Shown here piece after piece: positions 25,354 to 37,839 of a stretch of DNA of 64,000 nt. The stretch's first letter is position 1. Each line of letters starts with the position of its first letter. Source of the stretch: Codonopsis lanceolata (Eukaryota > Streptophyta > Magnoliopsida > Asterales > Campanulaceae); NCBI GenBank assembly GCA_013146195.2, contig CM028378.1, forward strand, positions 91,012,295 to 91,076,294, given 5' to 3'. The notes beneath the pieces are model-generated. The model worked only from the letters and a program-made list of their open reading frames with translations. It did no database searches and was not told the DNA's origin. Both the position numbers and the translations under genes were made by a program.

Positions 25354-25848
25354 TAGAGATGTTAATAGGGTCGAAAAACCGCAGGTTCGAATCGAAAACG
25401 TTAGGTTTTTGATAGATTAGATCGAAACCGTTAGGGTTGAAATTCTAGATGGACTGTTTGAGCCGGATCGTTTAGGGACCAAAACCATTACGGCTGGACC
25501 GAAAACAGTTAGGGTTGAACCGAAAGTCGACTTTCATACGGTTTAGTATAGTTAGTAATATACGAGATGTGTATAATACCGAAAACCGTTAGGGTTGGAC
25601 CGATTAACAGCTTTAATATAGTTAGTATAACATACGAGATGTGTATAATACGCTGAAATAAACGTACAAGCCTCGAAATCAGAGAAAAACGTACAAGTTT
25701 AATAATTGGCTGCAAACCGCAGGTTTGAACCGAAACCGTTAGGTTTTCGACCGGATAATAGTGCTAGCCGACTAAATCGAACCTACGTTGGACCGGAATT
25801 GATAGGGTTGGACCGAAACAGTTAGGGCTGGACCGATTAACATCTCTA
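25354..25848. mobile_element. hAT-type MITE with internal GTTAGGGTTGGACC repeats
   Basis: TAGAGATGTTAAT at the left is exactly inverted at the right (ATTAACATCTCTA). The 8-bp duplication GTATTGAT is at 25346-25353 and 25849-25856, as for hAT elements. The interior holds about ten variants of ACCGTTAGGGTTGGACCGA in both halves. Confidence 0.88.
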
Positions 25849-25856
25849 GTATTGAT

Positions 25857-26850
25857 TGACTATTTAGCCTGTTAAGGCGACACTACACCATAGGAACTAT
25901 GGTGGGGTAATCCGGATATACCATTTTGCTATTAACCCCTTTGGGGTACTTATTGAATTGAGGCTCCTTGGTCCCACTTATTGATTGGGTCTAAAATGAC
26001 CGCTTACGTGATCATAACATCCTTCTTGGTATTTGATATTGATTGGATTTGTTCTTGTGAACTTATTAATTTGTTTCATCTTTTGATGTCATTGTTTCGA
26101 TCAATGTGAATCTAGAGTAGTCATCAACTACTACAAGAGTGTACTTATTAATTGTTTCATCTTTTAACTGTTCTTTAGCACAATGAATATTCTGTTTCTC
26201 AGATATTCACTACCAACCACCAAACACAAGTCAAATATTTTGTACACGATTCATTAGAGATTTTTGTAATAGAACTAATGGAAAACATAATGCACTTTCA
26301 AATCCAAGATTGACTGATTTGGTGGTGGACGTAGTACTTTTAAAGTACGAATCATCTCAAAATCGTTATGTTATTACTTTTCTCTTTACTAGTAAGGTTC
26401 ACGTGCGTTGCACGTGGTGTTAATGATTTTTTTAAAAAAATGATATGCTAGTTTCTTCATTTGTCTGTTTACTTTTAATTATTAGATTTTTTTTGTATTT
26501 TAATCATTACAATTTTTGAAACATATAAATTGTGTTGTTGTGCTTTTAGCTTTTTTGATACTTTGTTTTCCGGTCATTTATAATATATACTTTTAGTCAT
26601 TGTATAGCAACTTATCCTACAAATTTGTTTTTTTATTCGTTATTTTGATTATCTCTTTTTATTACCAAACATGAATTCATTCACTTTTATGAGTGTGAAT
26701 TGAAAATAATCCAAACTTACTATTTTAGATAAACACATTGTTGTTGAAGACTTTGTTTGTGTCGTTTCTGAAATTTATGACGCCATATAGAAAATAATAT
26801 ATTATGTTAGAGAAATCAAACTTTCAACCCTTAAGTATATATACTTATAC
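25857..26850. other. Old retrotransposon debris
   Basis: Contains a small palindrome CACCATAG-GAA-CTATGGTG at about 25889 and a copia integrase remnant at 26040-26160. A CACGTGCGTTGCACGTG palindrome lies near 26400. No intact gene. Confidence 0.4.
26040..26160 (-). pseudogene. copia integrase core fragment
   Basis: Minus-strand translation gives KYTLVVVDDYSRFTLI and then SKDETN followed by two stops. This is the conserved second block of a copia integrase core. It is a different subfamily from the element at 1.1-7.8 kb, and only about 40 codons remain. Confidence 0.6.
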
Positions 26851-27710
26851 TAAAAATGCGAAATTCCCCCAAAGTATATATAAAGCCTCACTTTACCACT
26901 CAACCTAAGTTTTGTATCATTTTTATATCTAATTTTATAATTCTTTTTTAGTTTTCCCCTAGCTACGACGAAGGTTACAATCTGACGTTAATGTGCACAT
27001 CGTATTTCACGTGTAGATCATTTTAGTCATTTTTTGCAATGCTTTATCTGCTTTTATTACCCAAAGAGAAACTTCATTTTCTTCTTCTCCGGCAACGCTT
27101 TCTCTGCATCTTCTCCGACAATGACCTCGTATATAAATTTTAAGTGTGATAAAACTCAAAAGTGTATTAATGTTTTATTCAAATTATTATATAGAAAAAT
27201 AAATAAAAATAGAGTGAAATCATATCAGAGATATTGAACTCAAGATCAATTAATTACACTTAGGTGTCAAGACCGCCACGAATAAGAACCCACCAAAAAA
27301 ATTAAAGACGTACAACATAACACACAAGCATACACCAAGAATTTCCCCTTTTCTCCCTCGTACAACATAATACACAAGCATACACCAAAAATTTCAAATC
27401 TCATATTTGAATCCATCACATACGTATACGACAATGATGAGATAAACCATAGTTCAATCCGTTTTCATCGTCCATAACTTCAACTCCAACAAATTTCTCA
27501 TCGACACCGTTGATTTTGTTTATGGTTTGATTGGAGCAAATTATCGATTTTAAACATTATTCACCACACCATGTTTATCACTACGATTACCAGACATGAC
27601 ATCTCATCACCAAATTTGACATGGAATATGAAAATGCTAAAAAAATTACATTGTGTGGCCAAAGTGGATTTGGTGGATACTTTAGAGGGAAATTTGTATT
27701 TTGGACTAAT
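26851..27710. mobile_element. Degenerate MULE-like element
   Basis: Left text CGAAATTCCCCCAAAGTATA and right text GGATACTTTAGAGGGAAATT resemble the inverted ends of the GGCC-type MULEs here. No target duplication was found, and the boundaries are approximate. Confidence 0.35.
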
Positions 27711-27770
27711 TTTGATGCGGCCAAAATATGATTAGCTTCCAAAATTACATTCAAATCTCACATTGCACCC

Positions 27771-30700
27771 CAACCTACGAAGTGTCTCACTTTCATAACT
27801 TATTTAGCTATTTGTATGACTTTGCCCCCTCCCGTCTATGGGCGTTAAAAATAGTAACGAAAAATGGTATGTGCATGTTACATGAAGATTATTTTGGTCA
27901 TTTTGCTTGGCGCACAAAATGGGAATTGGCTATAAATTCAGTATTTAACTAACAATTTAGTATTTAGAATATGTTTTTAAATAAAAATAAAAATAATTAT
28001 TTTAATAATTCAAAAATAATTATAGGGCCGAATTACAATTTCCCCCCAAAGTATCCACAAAATCGTATAGTTTACCCCTATGTAAAGTTTGTCTCATAAT
28101 GGTATCTGACTTTACTTCCCCCACCCCCCATTTTCTTCCCTACCATTGACGGACGTTAGAAAATTCACGTTAAATAGCACGTGGTCTTCCACGTACGGGG
28201 CAAAAATATCATTTTTCTTATCTGGTTAAGGAGTAAATTTATTAAAAGTACAAACCCTAATCTCACACCCTCTCTTTCTCTCTTCTCCCGGTGTAAGTTC
28301 CCATCTCCGGGTCCACCGTAATAGCCGCAATCTCCAGTTAGCCCCACTATAGCCACCGCCATCTCTGGGTGCAAGTTCCCATATCCGGCCCAATCCCTTC
28401 CCACTTTAGTCACGCCTATCATAACTCTAGCGTCGTCCTCCTTCGATTCTAGCCAAGCTCCATCTCTGATCTCCCTCATTCTCTCCCCTGCAAAAGTCAT
28501 GCTTAAAGTAGAAATCAAAGGCTATAGAGTATACTTACTAAAAACCCCTGAAAAAACATGTAATTGACAGAAAACTCATAAACCTTATTGACGAGTTCAT
28601 CAAAGAGAGAGAGAGAGAGAGAGACGGGCTTGAATGAAGAGAAATAGTTATGGGTTTTATTGAAATACTCTTCAATTTTGCGGGAGAAAATTGGGCATAC
28701 GACCGATATGCATATGGTTTAAAACAAATTATCAAAATTGAGAAGATATTGAAGAAGCTATGACTTTAGATGATTTTGACCTCATAGAAGCTGCCATGGC
28801 AGTTAGGTTGGTTTATTTAAAGAATTAGGAGAGATAAAGTAAAGGTAAAGTCATGTAGGAGGATGAAGGGGAATGAGAAATTGATTGATTTCGATGGTGG
28901 ATGGGTTTCACTAGAGAAGGTGGGTACGTGGATCCAATTTCATACATGAAATTGAAGATAGAGACGTGTAACTGTGGGTAAGAGTTTTTTTTTTCATATC
29001 TTTCGTTTACTTTGTTTTCATTATCAAGATAAGAAAATTGACAATGAAATGGAAAAATGCATATATATCATCTGGGTTAAAAGAAAAATTTAAGAGAAAA
29101 TCTGGAGGGTGTGGACAAAACCAAGATCGGGTTATGGGTTAACTTTTGTTGTGAAAAGTGAAGATCAGAAAAAATGGTTGGTCTTTTCTCTAGATTTTCT
29201 TTCAATAAGGAAAAATGGAATTGTGGACCCCACTCCATTTTAACATTTGAACTTTAAGAACCACAAAGTTTACATGGAATTCCTAATATTTCCCTCGAGT
29301 TAACATCGTGGAAGACCACGTGTTATTTAACGTGACTTTTCTAACCGTTATCGCGGCTAGGGTGGAAAACATGAAAAAATACAACGTCAGATATCATTAT
29401 GGGACAAACCTTAGGTTAGTGTGCACTATGTGATTTGGTGGATACTTTGTGGGGAAGGGATTGTAATTTGGTATAATTATAAGGAAAATACTATCCTTAC
29501 AAGATTTAGTAGTTGTAAGGAAAGTTATAAAATTAGTTGTAAGGCTAGCAATGCTGTAATTATAATTTGTATCATATTTAAATTTAAAGTTAAAAAAATA
29601 CATTACTCTCAAAAAATGAAATTTAGAAGTTATTTAATTTATTTTGTTATCCTTCATTTTCTTCCATCAACCTCATCTCTCATAGACTCCACCAACATTA
29701 CCATCACTACAACCTCAAATAACATCATTAACTAAAAAATCAATTTTTTATTTTTATTTTATTTCTTTGTCTGATTTCTTACTCATTCGTTCAAATTAAA
29801 ACATATGCAAAACTCATCATTTATAGACCCACCACCACTAGAACCTTAAATTTCACTATTTATAAACCTAAATTCAATTTTTTGAATTTTTAAATTTGAT
29901 GATTGAAACTCAAACCCACATGAAGATTTGAAAAATTGATGATTTGAAAATCTAATAATATCGTATTCCACACCTAAACCTCCACTGTCATTGTTACAAT
30001 CGACCCCACCACTACCCCTAGCCATCACCACTAGCATCCCTGCAACTACCACCACCGGTATCACCACTACCAAGAAATACGTTCACATTGTCTTGCTAAA
30101 ATGGAAAAATAAAATATATTTAGCTTCCATTAAATCAAATTGCTTTCTTTAAACGTATCTCCTATAGATTCTAGTGTTCTTCTCTAACAAAACGCAAAGA
30201 TTTGTCAACGAAGTTCTCCATTTTTTTTAATCTTCTTGACATTATATCACCTTGCCTTAACACATTTTCTTAGATTATTCACAAGTAATTATTAAACATG
30301 TTACAAAAGTGCCTAATATCTTGATACTCACCAACAAGTGTATTATTATAGTTACATTTTTCATATACCTCTACTAATGTCTTTCTCAACCTATGATGTC
30401 TCACTTTCATACATAATTTTTATATTTGTCTGACTTTGTCATCTCCCGTTCATGGGTGTTAAAAATAGTAATGAAAAATCGTACATGTTAGGATTATTTT
30501 ACTCATATTTTACTTATGACGCAAAGTGAGATTTGATTATATTTTCATAATTTAGTTTGCCATTTGATATTTAAAATATATTTTAATTAAAATAATAAAT
30601 AATTATTTCATTAGTTATACTTTGTCTCATTTTAAATTCAAGAAGAAAAAATTGCATTACTCCAAAAAAATTAAATTTAGATTCTATTCAATTTATTATT

Positions 30701-31804
30701 TTATCATTCACTTTCTTCTGTCAACCTCATTATTCATATACTCACCACCACTACTACCTCAAATTTCACCATTAGCACAAAAGTTAATTTTTGATTTGAT
30801 TTTATTTCATTTTCTAATTCCTTACTCCTACCTTCAAAGTAACTCATTTGCAAAAGCCATCATTTATGGACACACCACCACCACAACCTTAAATTTCACT
30901 TTTTACAAACTCAAATTCAATTTTTAAATTTTTCAAATTTTCAAATTGAAACTGAAACCCATATGGATCTTTGAAAGTTTGATGATTTGGAAATCTCACA
31001 ATATTGTATTTCATCTAAACCACCACTGTCATCCCTACAATCACCGTCATTACCGCCCCTAACACCACTATCCTTGCACTCATCAACACCGTTATCACCA
31101 TCACCAAGAAACGCACTCACCTCGCTTTGCTCAAATGGAGACATAAAATCTCTTTAACTTTCGTTTAGTCGAACTTCTTTCTTTAAACATCTCTCATTTC
31201 TTAGTTCCAATACACTTTTTGTGTAAATTACTAAGTAAGGAGAAAATCTAATTTTGAGATGAGACTACTTAAAAGGATTTCGGTTGGTGACAACTTATTT
31301 CAATAAAAGGAGAGTTACGGTAGAAGAAAGAAAGTCGATAGCCAGAGGAGGGAATATAGAGATTCTCACATGTAATTATCTCGAGTCCGATGAAGAGGAG
31401 AAAGAAAATTAAGACAAAAAGAGGTTAGAGGTTTGGAACTCAGTTAAGAAAATAAGTAAAATATTTTGAATCCAGTTATTTGTAATTACTAACATTGGTT
31501 TTGTTTGTAATATCTATAAGTTAGGGACCATTGATAGTTTTAAAAGCTTTTGTAATAGTCTGAAAATTTAAAGAAGTAAATAGTAGATTTTAGCATTATT
31601 TTCTAATAAAACGCATAGATTCATCAATTGGTTCTTCATTTTCTTCATCTTCTTGACATTATGACACATTTTCTTAACCTGTTTCTCTTAGCTTATTCAT
31701 GGGTAATAACTAAACACGCTACAGATTTGCTTAATAGTTTGATACTCACTAACAAATCTATCATTATAGTTACAATTTTCTATATACATCTAATAATGTC
31801 TTTC
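27771..31804 (+). repeat. Tandem duplication, two units, first interrupted by a MULE
   Basis: Unit A (27771-30386) and unit B (30387-31804) share long stretches in the same order: GTCTCACTTTCAT, GTTAAAAATAGTAA, CCACCACTACTA-like and TTTCTTGACATTATGACACA-like text. Unit A contains the MULE 28025-29472, absent from B. Unit B contains about 300 bp (31185-31590) absent from A. Both begin with TIR-like sequence (CTCCCGT..ATGGG.GTTAAAA). Confidence 0.75.
28025..29472. mobile_element. Non-autonomous MULE, 1448 bp
   Basis: Inverted ends of about 190 bp: the left end GGGCCGAATTACAATTTCC pairs with the right end GGGATTGTAATTTGGT, and both hold GTTAAATAGCACGTGG-like text. The 9-bp duplication ATAATTATA is perfect (28016-28024 and 29473-29481). 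The interior (28250-28500) is C-rich and might be captured host sequence, but no protein is recognised. Confidence 0.88.
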
Positions 31805-32500
31805 CAGTACATATATATTTAAAAAATAAAGAAAAAAACTATATTATTTTTTAGTTTCAAATATTTTTTTTATTTTCTAATAAAGTTTTAGTCTCTTGAG
31901 TAAATGTATTTTTGTCATTTTAGAATATATTGGACGATATTTGTAACGATAATGGTAGGAGGGGAAAAATGATAACAAAATCAAAATATAAGACGAAATG
32001 AATAGAATTCAATAATGTAGGACCTAACTTTAAAATAGGTACAAAGTCAAGGGATCAAATTATTATTTAATTATTCATGGAATTAATTAGCCTATGACAA
32101 ATTTACTTATTCAACCTTAATTAATAGTGAGTGATTTATTATAGTTAGGACTATTTTTGTCCCAACATTACTTTTTGTCATAATAAATTAACTTGTTCTA
32201 TCCTTAATTAAATGGTGGGTAGTTTATTTGGTGAAGAGTTATTTTTGTCAATCAATTAAATTGTAAGAAACAAGCTTGACTTTTATAATAAGAGAAAGAT
32301 TACTGTCTTCCGTTATTATCTGTTTTTCCAAAGATCCGAAAATATTCTAGCTAAACCAAATAAGTTAATAAGACATAGTACCATTCTCATTTACCTTTCT
32401 TCTTATATGATGTAGATCCTGGAACAAAGTATGCTGAATACCCCATGTGAAATTTGGTCAGATACTAATTAGTTAAATCGCAGTGTAATACCAATTTTTA
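31805..32500. other. AT-rich spacer
   Basis: No gene or bounded element recognised. Confidence 0.4.
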
Positions 32501-32512
32501 GTGGTAAGAGCA

Positions 32513-32713
32513 GTGTTCTAAAACTCCGCCTAGCTTCGCGCTAGACCTTTTCTTAATCGATCAAGTCGACACCTACGTTGCTTTAGATAGAAGAAAGAAG
32601 AAGAAACAAAGATGAAGAAGAAGGGGGCTATCTCGAGACTCATAATTTAGAATGAGAAGAGATTAGGGGGGATATGTTAGACTGTGGGTTGTAGGGGCAG
32701 TAAGTAAGTGGAG

Positions 32714-32763
<50 letters not shown>

Positions 32764-33030
32764 TTTTTAGTTCTAAACTTGACTGGTTTATTGTTTTGGG
32801 ATTGTTGAGAATTGGGATTTAAGGTAGGTTTGTATATTTTTGTTCATTTTACAAATATAGACAAGTGTTTGATAAAATAACAAACATAAAAAAAATTTTA
32901 AATTTGTAGTCAATGTGTTTGATCTTTGATGTAAATTATCAAAAAAATGGTTAATATGCCATAATTCTAGGCCTCGCCTAAGCCCGAGCTAGTCCTAGGC
33001 GCTAGTGCCTTAACGATTTTAGAACCTTGG
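32513..33030. mobile_element. MULE-type MITE with 9-bp duplication
   Basis: The left GTGTTCTAAAACTCCGCC and the right GATTTTAGAACCTTGG are imperfect inverted ends, with CTAG..GCGC text just inside both. GTAAGAGCA flanks both sides exactly (32504-32512 and 33031-33039). A (TA)n run is at 32714-32755. Confidence 0.8.
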
Positions 33031-33039
33031 GTAAGAGCA

Positions 33040-33756
33040 TATTCCAATTGTAATTCAAGAATATTTTCTTTAGTAGATATTCAAGAATTGTATCGTACAT
33101 TAATTTAGCCAATATTGCCTTTCATTATCAGTCTTCAAAAGTGAGCAAGACTTTCAAGTTGTCTAGTCTTAAACTATCAGTTATTATTTGCTTAAGATAA
33201 AATACGTAGACATCTTGAAAGGATTTGAAGACCGTAAGGGTATAGGAGTTTAGGCTCCAAGGTACTTCCACTACTTTGAATGTAATCCCTTCTATTGATT
33301 TTTCTATATGACATCAGATTTCATACTTAGCAACAAATAACTATGTTTCAAGAGATATACTTTAAGTCTAGTCATAAGTAATTAACACAAGTTTGAAAAA
33401 ATTTCTCCATTAGAATCAGGCATTGTCATTTATTTTAGATAGACTTACATAAATCTTGAAGGAGCTGAAGTGCATAGTGATCTTAGGAGTTAAAGCTCGA
33501 AAGTATGCCCCTGCTTTTAAAATAATCCCATCTGTTGATTTTCAAGAAAAATATATACTTGTTTCTAAAGAACAAACAATTTTGCTTCGGTAGATACGTA
33601 TGTTTCAAACTTAGGATTGAGAACTTTGAGGTGTAGAGACTAAGTAATGTACTTGCAGTTTCCAAAGAAGAAATATCTTAGGACGACTTAAAAGTAATGA
33701 TAGTCACAAGAAGTCATGTTTTAAGTACTGCATGTATGTTTGATACAAAAATAATA
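33040..33756. other. Spacer, nothing recognised
   Basis: No coding or repeat boundary is apparent. Confidence 0.4.
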
Positions 33757-34013
33757 CTCCCTCCGTCCCTAAATAATCATCCTGGTTGACTCGGTGCACA
33801 ATTTAAGAAAAACAATTAACTTGATTATTTATATTGGTTTAATGTGTAGTTTCCTTTTAAACCTATGTATATGTGGCTCATAATTAAAGTATGGTGAAAA
33901 AGTAAGGGTAAAGTGGTAAAAGTGATGTTCTAAAAAGGAAAGTTTCAAGCTGGACAATTATTTTGGGACGAACGAAAAAGAAAAGGAAGACGATAATTTA
34001 GGGACGAAGAGAG
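33757..34013. mobile_element. Stowaway MITE, 257 bp
   Basis: Starts CTCCCTCCGTCCCTAAATAA and ends TTTAGGGACGAAGAGAG, the classic Stowaway inverted ends, flanked by TA (33755-33756 and 34014-34015). Confidence 0.9.
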
Positions 34014-34284
34014 TAAATTGGTACAAGAGGCTTGAACTTTAGTCAGTTGTGACTTGATTTTAGTTCAATAGGAAAATGTTCACTATTGTAAAGAAGATAA
34101 GCAAAATTTGTCAAGTGACAATGTTCATACAATGTCAAATGCCGTCGAACTCACCTTAACCACAAACCGAGACCTTCCTCGACACCGCCGTTCTGTTCTC
34201 GATTGTCTTCCCCGCGTGCTTCCCTGTCTCTCACTTGTGTATTCTTGGTCTTGTTCATATGTAAGGTCCCTATCTGCAACAATT

Positions 34285-34770
34285 AGGCCATCTTCAACCA
34301 TCAACCTCAAATTTGGTCAGATTTTACCCCAAATTTGGTCCATTTCAGCACCAAACACTATTTCAACTCCAACCCACAACCCTCAAATAGAATATTCCTT
34401 AGTATATTCTATTTTTATTTTTTTTACTTTATTTATCAACATGTATATTAATTTGCTATTAATCTTTTAAATAAAAATTATTAAGATTACACAATTAATA
34501 ATTTTAGTATATTTAATAGTTATATTTACGTTATCAACATGTATATTAAGTTGTATGTCATTTTATTTGTGGTGTGTTAATGTATGCACTTTTAAATTTA
34601 TAAATATTCTAATAATTTTAAATTTTAATATGTATGTATTTTTTAGTTTAAATGTGAAATTGGTGTTCTATAATTAGTATAATAATAATTTATTTATTTA
34701 TAAATGAAATCTACAAATAATAGAAAAAAATGTTATAAATTATTGAATTAAAAATGTTCAATAATTTAAA
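34285..34770. repeat. AT-rich MITE-like repeat (shared with 49491-50340)
   Basis: GGCCATCTTCAACC, then CAAATTTGGT, TATTCTATTTTTATTT and AATAATTTTAGTATATTTAAT appear in the same order at 49.5-50.0 kb. The right end is not clear in this copy. Confidence 0.55.
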
Positions 34771-35072
34771 ATACTTATGAGAGTGACATTCGGACTAGAT
34801 CCAGGCTCGCTGGAGGGTGCAATATAGGGCTCGGATACGTACTGCAATATAGGCCTCTCACACACGATGAGAAACAATGAGCTGAACCCCATTAGCATCA
34901 ACTCTTGCAAATTCAAAAATTGATGAATAAATAGTTTTTATGAATAATTCGATGGTCTCGGACAAGCTGTTTGATTTTATTTGAAAAGTTGCTTGATTAT
35001 TTACCAATTAATCCTTCTAAGAAGTTGTTAATTTTTATGATTAACTAAAATCTAACGTGCCCCATGATGCAG

Positions 35073-36590
35073 CATTTGTCTGGAACTGTTGAAGAATTTA
35101 CGAACAACTTGAATGTGGGGATCATTGGTTCTCCAAGGAATCTTGATGAGCAGGTATGTTTCATTATTTCTCGGTCACGCACAAGGCTAGAGTTTATTTG
35201 AAAAAGATTATTTCCCTTAATATATCTGGTAATTTAGAAGGAAGAATAAGAGGAGATCACTATGACAATATAAGAAGATGCGTACTTTGATCTTGTTACG
35301 AATGACTGCACCTATGTCGACAAGTACTCCATTAGGAGATGTGTACTCATCCTCCCTGCACCTGTAATAAAGGTGAGACATGACACTTGTATGCTAAAAG
35401 AAATCCTTGCATACTTTGGGGACCAAACTATTTTTCGTGTTAGTCACCATTCTTAGCAGTTCTCTCCTATTAGTTTCAATCCATAACTAATACATATTAT
35501 GATCCAACTAAAATGAACTAAAATCCTTATGTTATGGGTTGGGTACACGAATCTTTTTAGTAGATCGGGCACATAAATTTTCTTTTCGGTAGTTTTTTTT
35601 CGTCATTCAACTCGGTCGCATAGATGATAAGAGGAAAAAAGAAATAAGACAAAAACATACATGTCTGAGAGAGGAAAAGGAAAAGAAAGAAAAGGGTCAC
35701 CTTTATACAAAGACATGTTCCTCAAGTTCCATTCAGTAGAAGTAGAGACAATAGTGGGGAGGAAATTACAGGGCAGATGAAAAACAAACATCTTGTAAGC
35801 TTTTGTACCCAACACTTAAGAATTAACTCTAAAGTCTAACCTAAGTCACTGAAAACCCTAAGACTTTCTCTTTCTCTCTTTAGATGATCTGTTACTATTA
35901 GACTGACTATTAATTATGTATTTATGTATCTCAAAGCCTCTTTTTTATGTTACAGACCATAACGTCAACAGTACAGTCTACACTTGGTCCTTTTGTTGTC
36001 TGGCCCAAATTCTTTACATGTGAAGGGAGGATGATGGACATGAGAAATATCACCATCTTCACATCACTTTCACTGAAAGCTAGAACAATTCCTACGGTTA
36101 TCTTCAACTATCATAGTAACTGAGAAATGGAAACTGGAGGATAAAAACCTCCTGGCGCACCATTAACACTCTTTGTATCCACTTTAATCAACTCAAAACG
36201 TGCCTAAAGTGGCTTGTCATTTACAAGATCAAAGTTGTACCTGCAACACAGATCCAAGTTGGAGAATAATTGAATTACAGTAATATCCTAGTTGTCATTT
36301 TTTTTTCGTGATCATTAATCAATAGCTCATCTTCCATTTTTGAAAAGTTATGCCTTTTTAGTAGAAAGATCAACTTACTTTATCATGCTTTTAAATGCAT
36401 TTATCATGATGAATTTGATGATGCATTTATCAACTTACTTTATCATACTTTATTACTTTAGCAAAGGGTGAAGGAAGTTTATTTTATTCCAAACAAGGAT
36501 GATGTTAAAAAAACTCTTGATTCCACCAACAGATACTCGGGTAAACCCTGGTCCAACTTGGTGGATTATTGGAAGCAAGAAGAGATTTAG
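35073..36590 (+). pseudogene. Unidentified multi-exon gene remnant
   Basis: An 81-nt segment at 35073-35153 is open in frame, starts after ...ATGATGCAG and ends at CAG/GTATGT, so it looks like a true phase-0 exon; it reads HLSGTVEEFTNNLNVGIIGS and onward. A second exon-like piece ends at AAG/GTGAGA near 35372 (YFDLVTNDCTYVDKYSIRR). A third starts after TTACAG at 35956 (STVQSTLGPFVVWPKFF). A fourth lies at 36461-36590 (NRYSGKPWSNLVDYWKQEEI) and ends at TTTAG/GTATGT. I do not recognise the protein. By position it may be cargo or a gene of the CACTA element ending at 39942. Frame joins between the pieces could not be proven. Confidence 0.4.
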
Positions 36591-37839
36591 GTATGTAATA
36601 TTCATATGTACTATTCAGGTCTTTGATTGAGGTACTCAAGCTTATGTAATGTATAAGCTAATGTGTATTGTGATTTGTCTTTAGGCTGAAGCTTTACATA
36701 ATTTGACCCAGCGAAAATAACAACAAGGAACTCTTTCCACGAGAAATTCCTTAACAAAGCCTATGACGGTTAGGGCCAAAACAGTATCTAAACATCGTTT
36801 TTTGGGCTTCAAAAGAACATCTCATCAGGTTTCACCATGAAACCTAGTGAGTCTTGTAGATCTCGTCGAGAGCTTCGATTTGATATGCGGTGGGCCCCGT
36901 AATTCATCCGGACGCAAAAGTTACGCTCCGTTAAAGATCTGCCGACCGTTAAGTGATTTATACTATTGCTTAATGGAAACTAACGGAAAAATTACGAAGC
37001 AACCCACTGATCCAACTTTCAGAAACTGCCGCTGGCCCCCCTTAACTTCGAACTCTTCCCTAACGCTTTGCTCAAATATGTCTCAGCCACTTGTTCTACA
37101 TCATAATTCTACCAATGGTAGGTACTAACTGGAGTTCCCACATAGGACTCGAAGCACATCACATGCTAGTATTCGAGTGGAGGTAAGCTACATCACTAAA
37201 ATGGTTGTTGGGGTGCCCTCGTTTGATGGTTGTGCACCATTGTTTTGTTCTTGAACATAAATGCTTTGTTGGGATGCACTCGTTTGATGGGTGTGCACCA
37301 TTGGTTTGTGCTACTGCTACTGACCCGAATACATATGTTTTCTATGGTAGATTAGGAGAACGTAGCTACAAGCACGTATTAGCAGGAACCCATGTTCATG
37401 ATTTAGAAACCTAGATCAGTCAACATATGACTATGTTTAGAGATAAATTTGGGAGTTTATGAATAAACGTTGAAAAAGTCCCAAAGTCATATATTTAAAT
37501 GTAATGTCTTAAACTAGTTTTTTGAAACAGACATTTTCAATGTCATATCTTTGTGGATTGGCATTTTGCCTATTTGCCGCTTTGAATGTCATTTATATCT
37601 TTGAGTTGTCTCTCGCAGGCTTGGTGCAAAAACATCCTTTGACTATTCCCCATATTTGGGTATGAACAAGGGGGAGTAATGATGTGTCATAATTCATAAA
37701 CCCCACAGTCCCTACGTTGTAGTCACTTAAGCACCACTTGGCTACATCTGCTTTGCTTGTACTAACCCCATGAATTAGGGAAGTAGAATGCATGAGATTT
37801 GCATTTGTTAGGTAACAATTTCCTTGGTACGTAGGTGAA
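36591..37839. other. Unassigned sequence with a short tandem duplication
   Basis: An imperfect ~60-bp duplication (GTTGGG.TGC.CTCGTTTGATGG) occupies about 37206-37315. The local ORF there and the one at 36847-37128 carry no recognised motif. Confidence 0.35.

Noticed and set aside
25883..25915. CACTACACCATAGG as a CACTA end
   Set aside because: It does not match the CACTAGAAGATG terminus at 39942, and no subterminal repeats follow.
26383..26440. Helitron-like 5' end with CACGTGCGTTGCACGTG
   Set aside because: No credible 3' end (hairpin plus CTRR) or helicase coding could be tied to it. The CTAG near 49018 lies outside the MULE that contains this site.
31745..31760. ACTCACTAAC as the missing left end of the CACTA element
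   Set aside because: It is part of the tandem duplication (unit A has ACTCACCAAC at the same place), and there are no subterminal repeats next to it.
34108..34310. ORFs on both strands near 34.1-34.3 kb
   Set aside because: Locally GC-rich and open on both strands, but no motif, splice sites or homology were recognised.
36847..37128. Plus-strand 93-codon ORF
   Set aside because: No recognisable motif or splice context; left unannotated as a gene.
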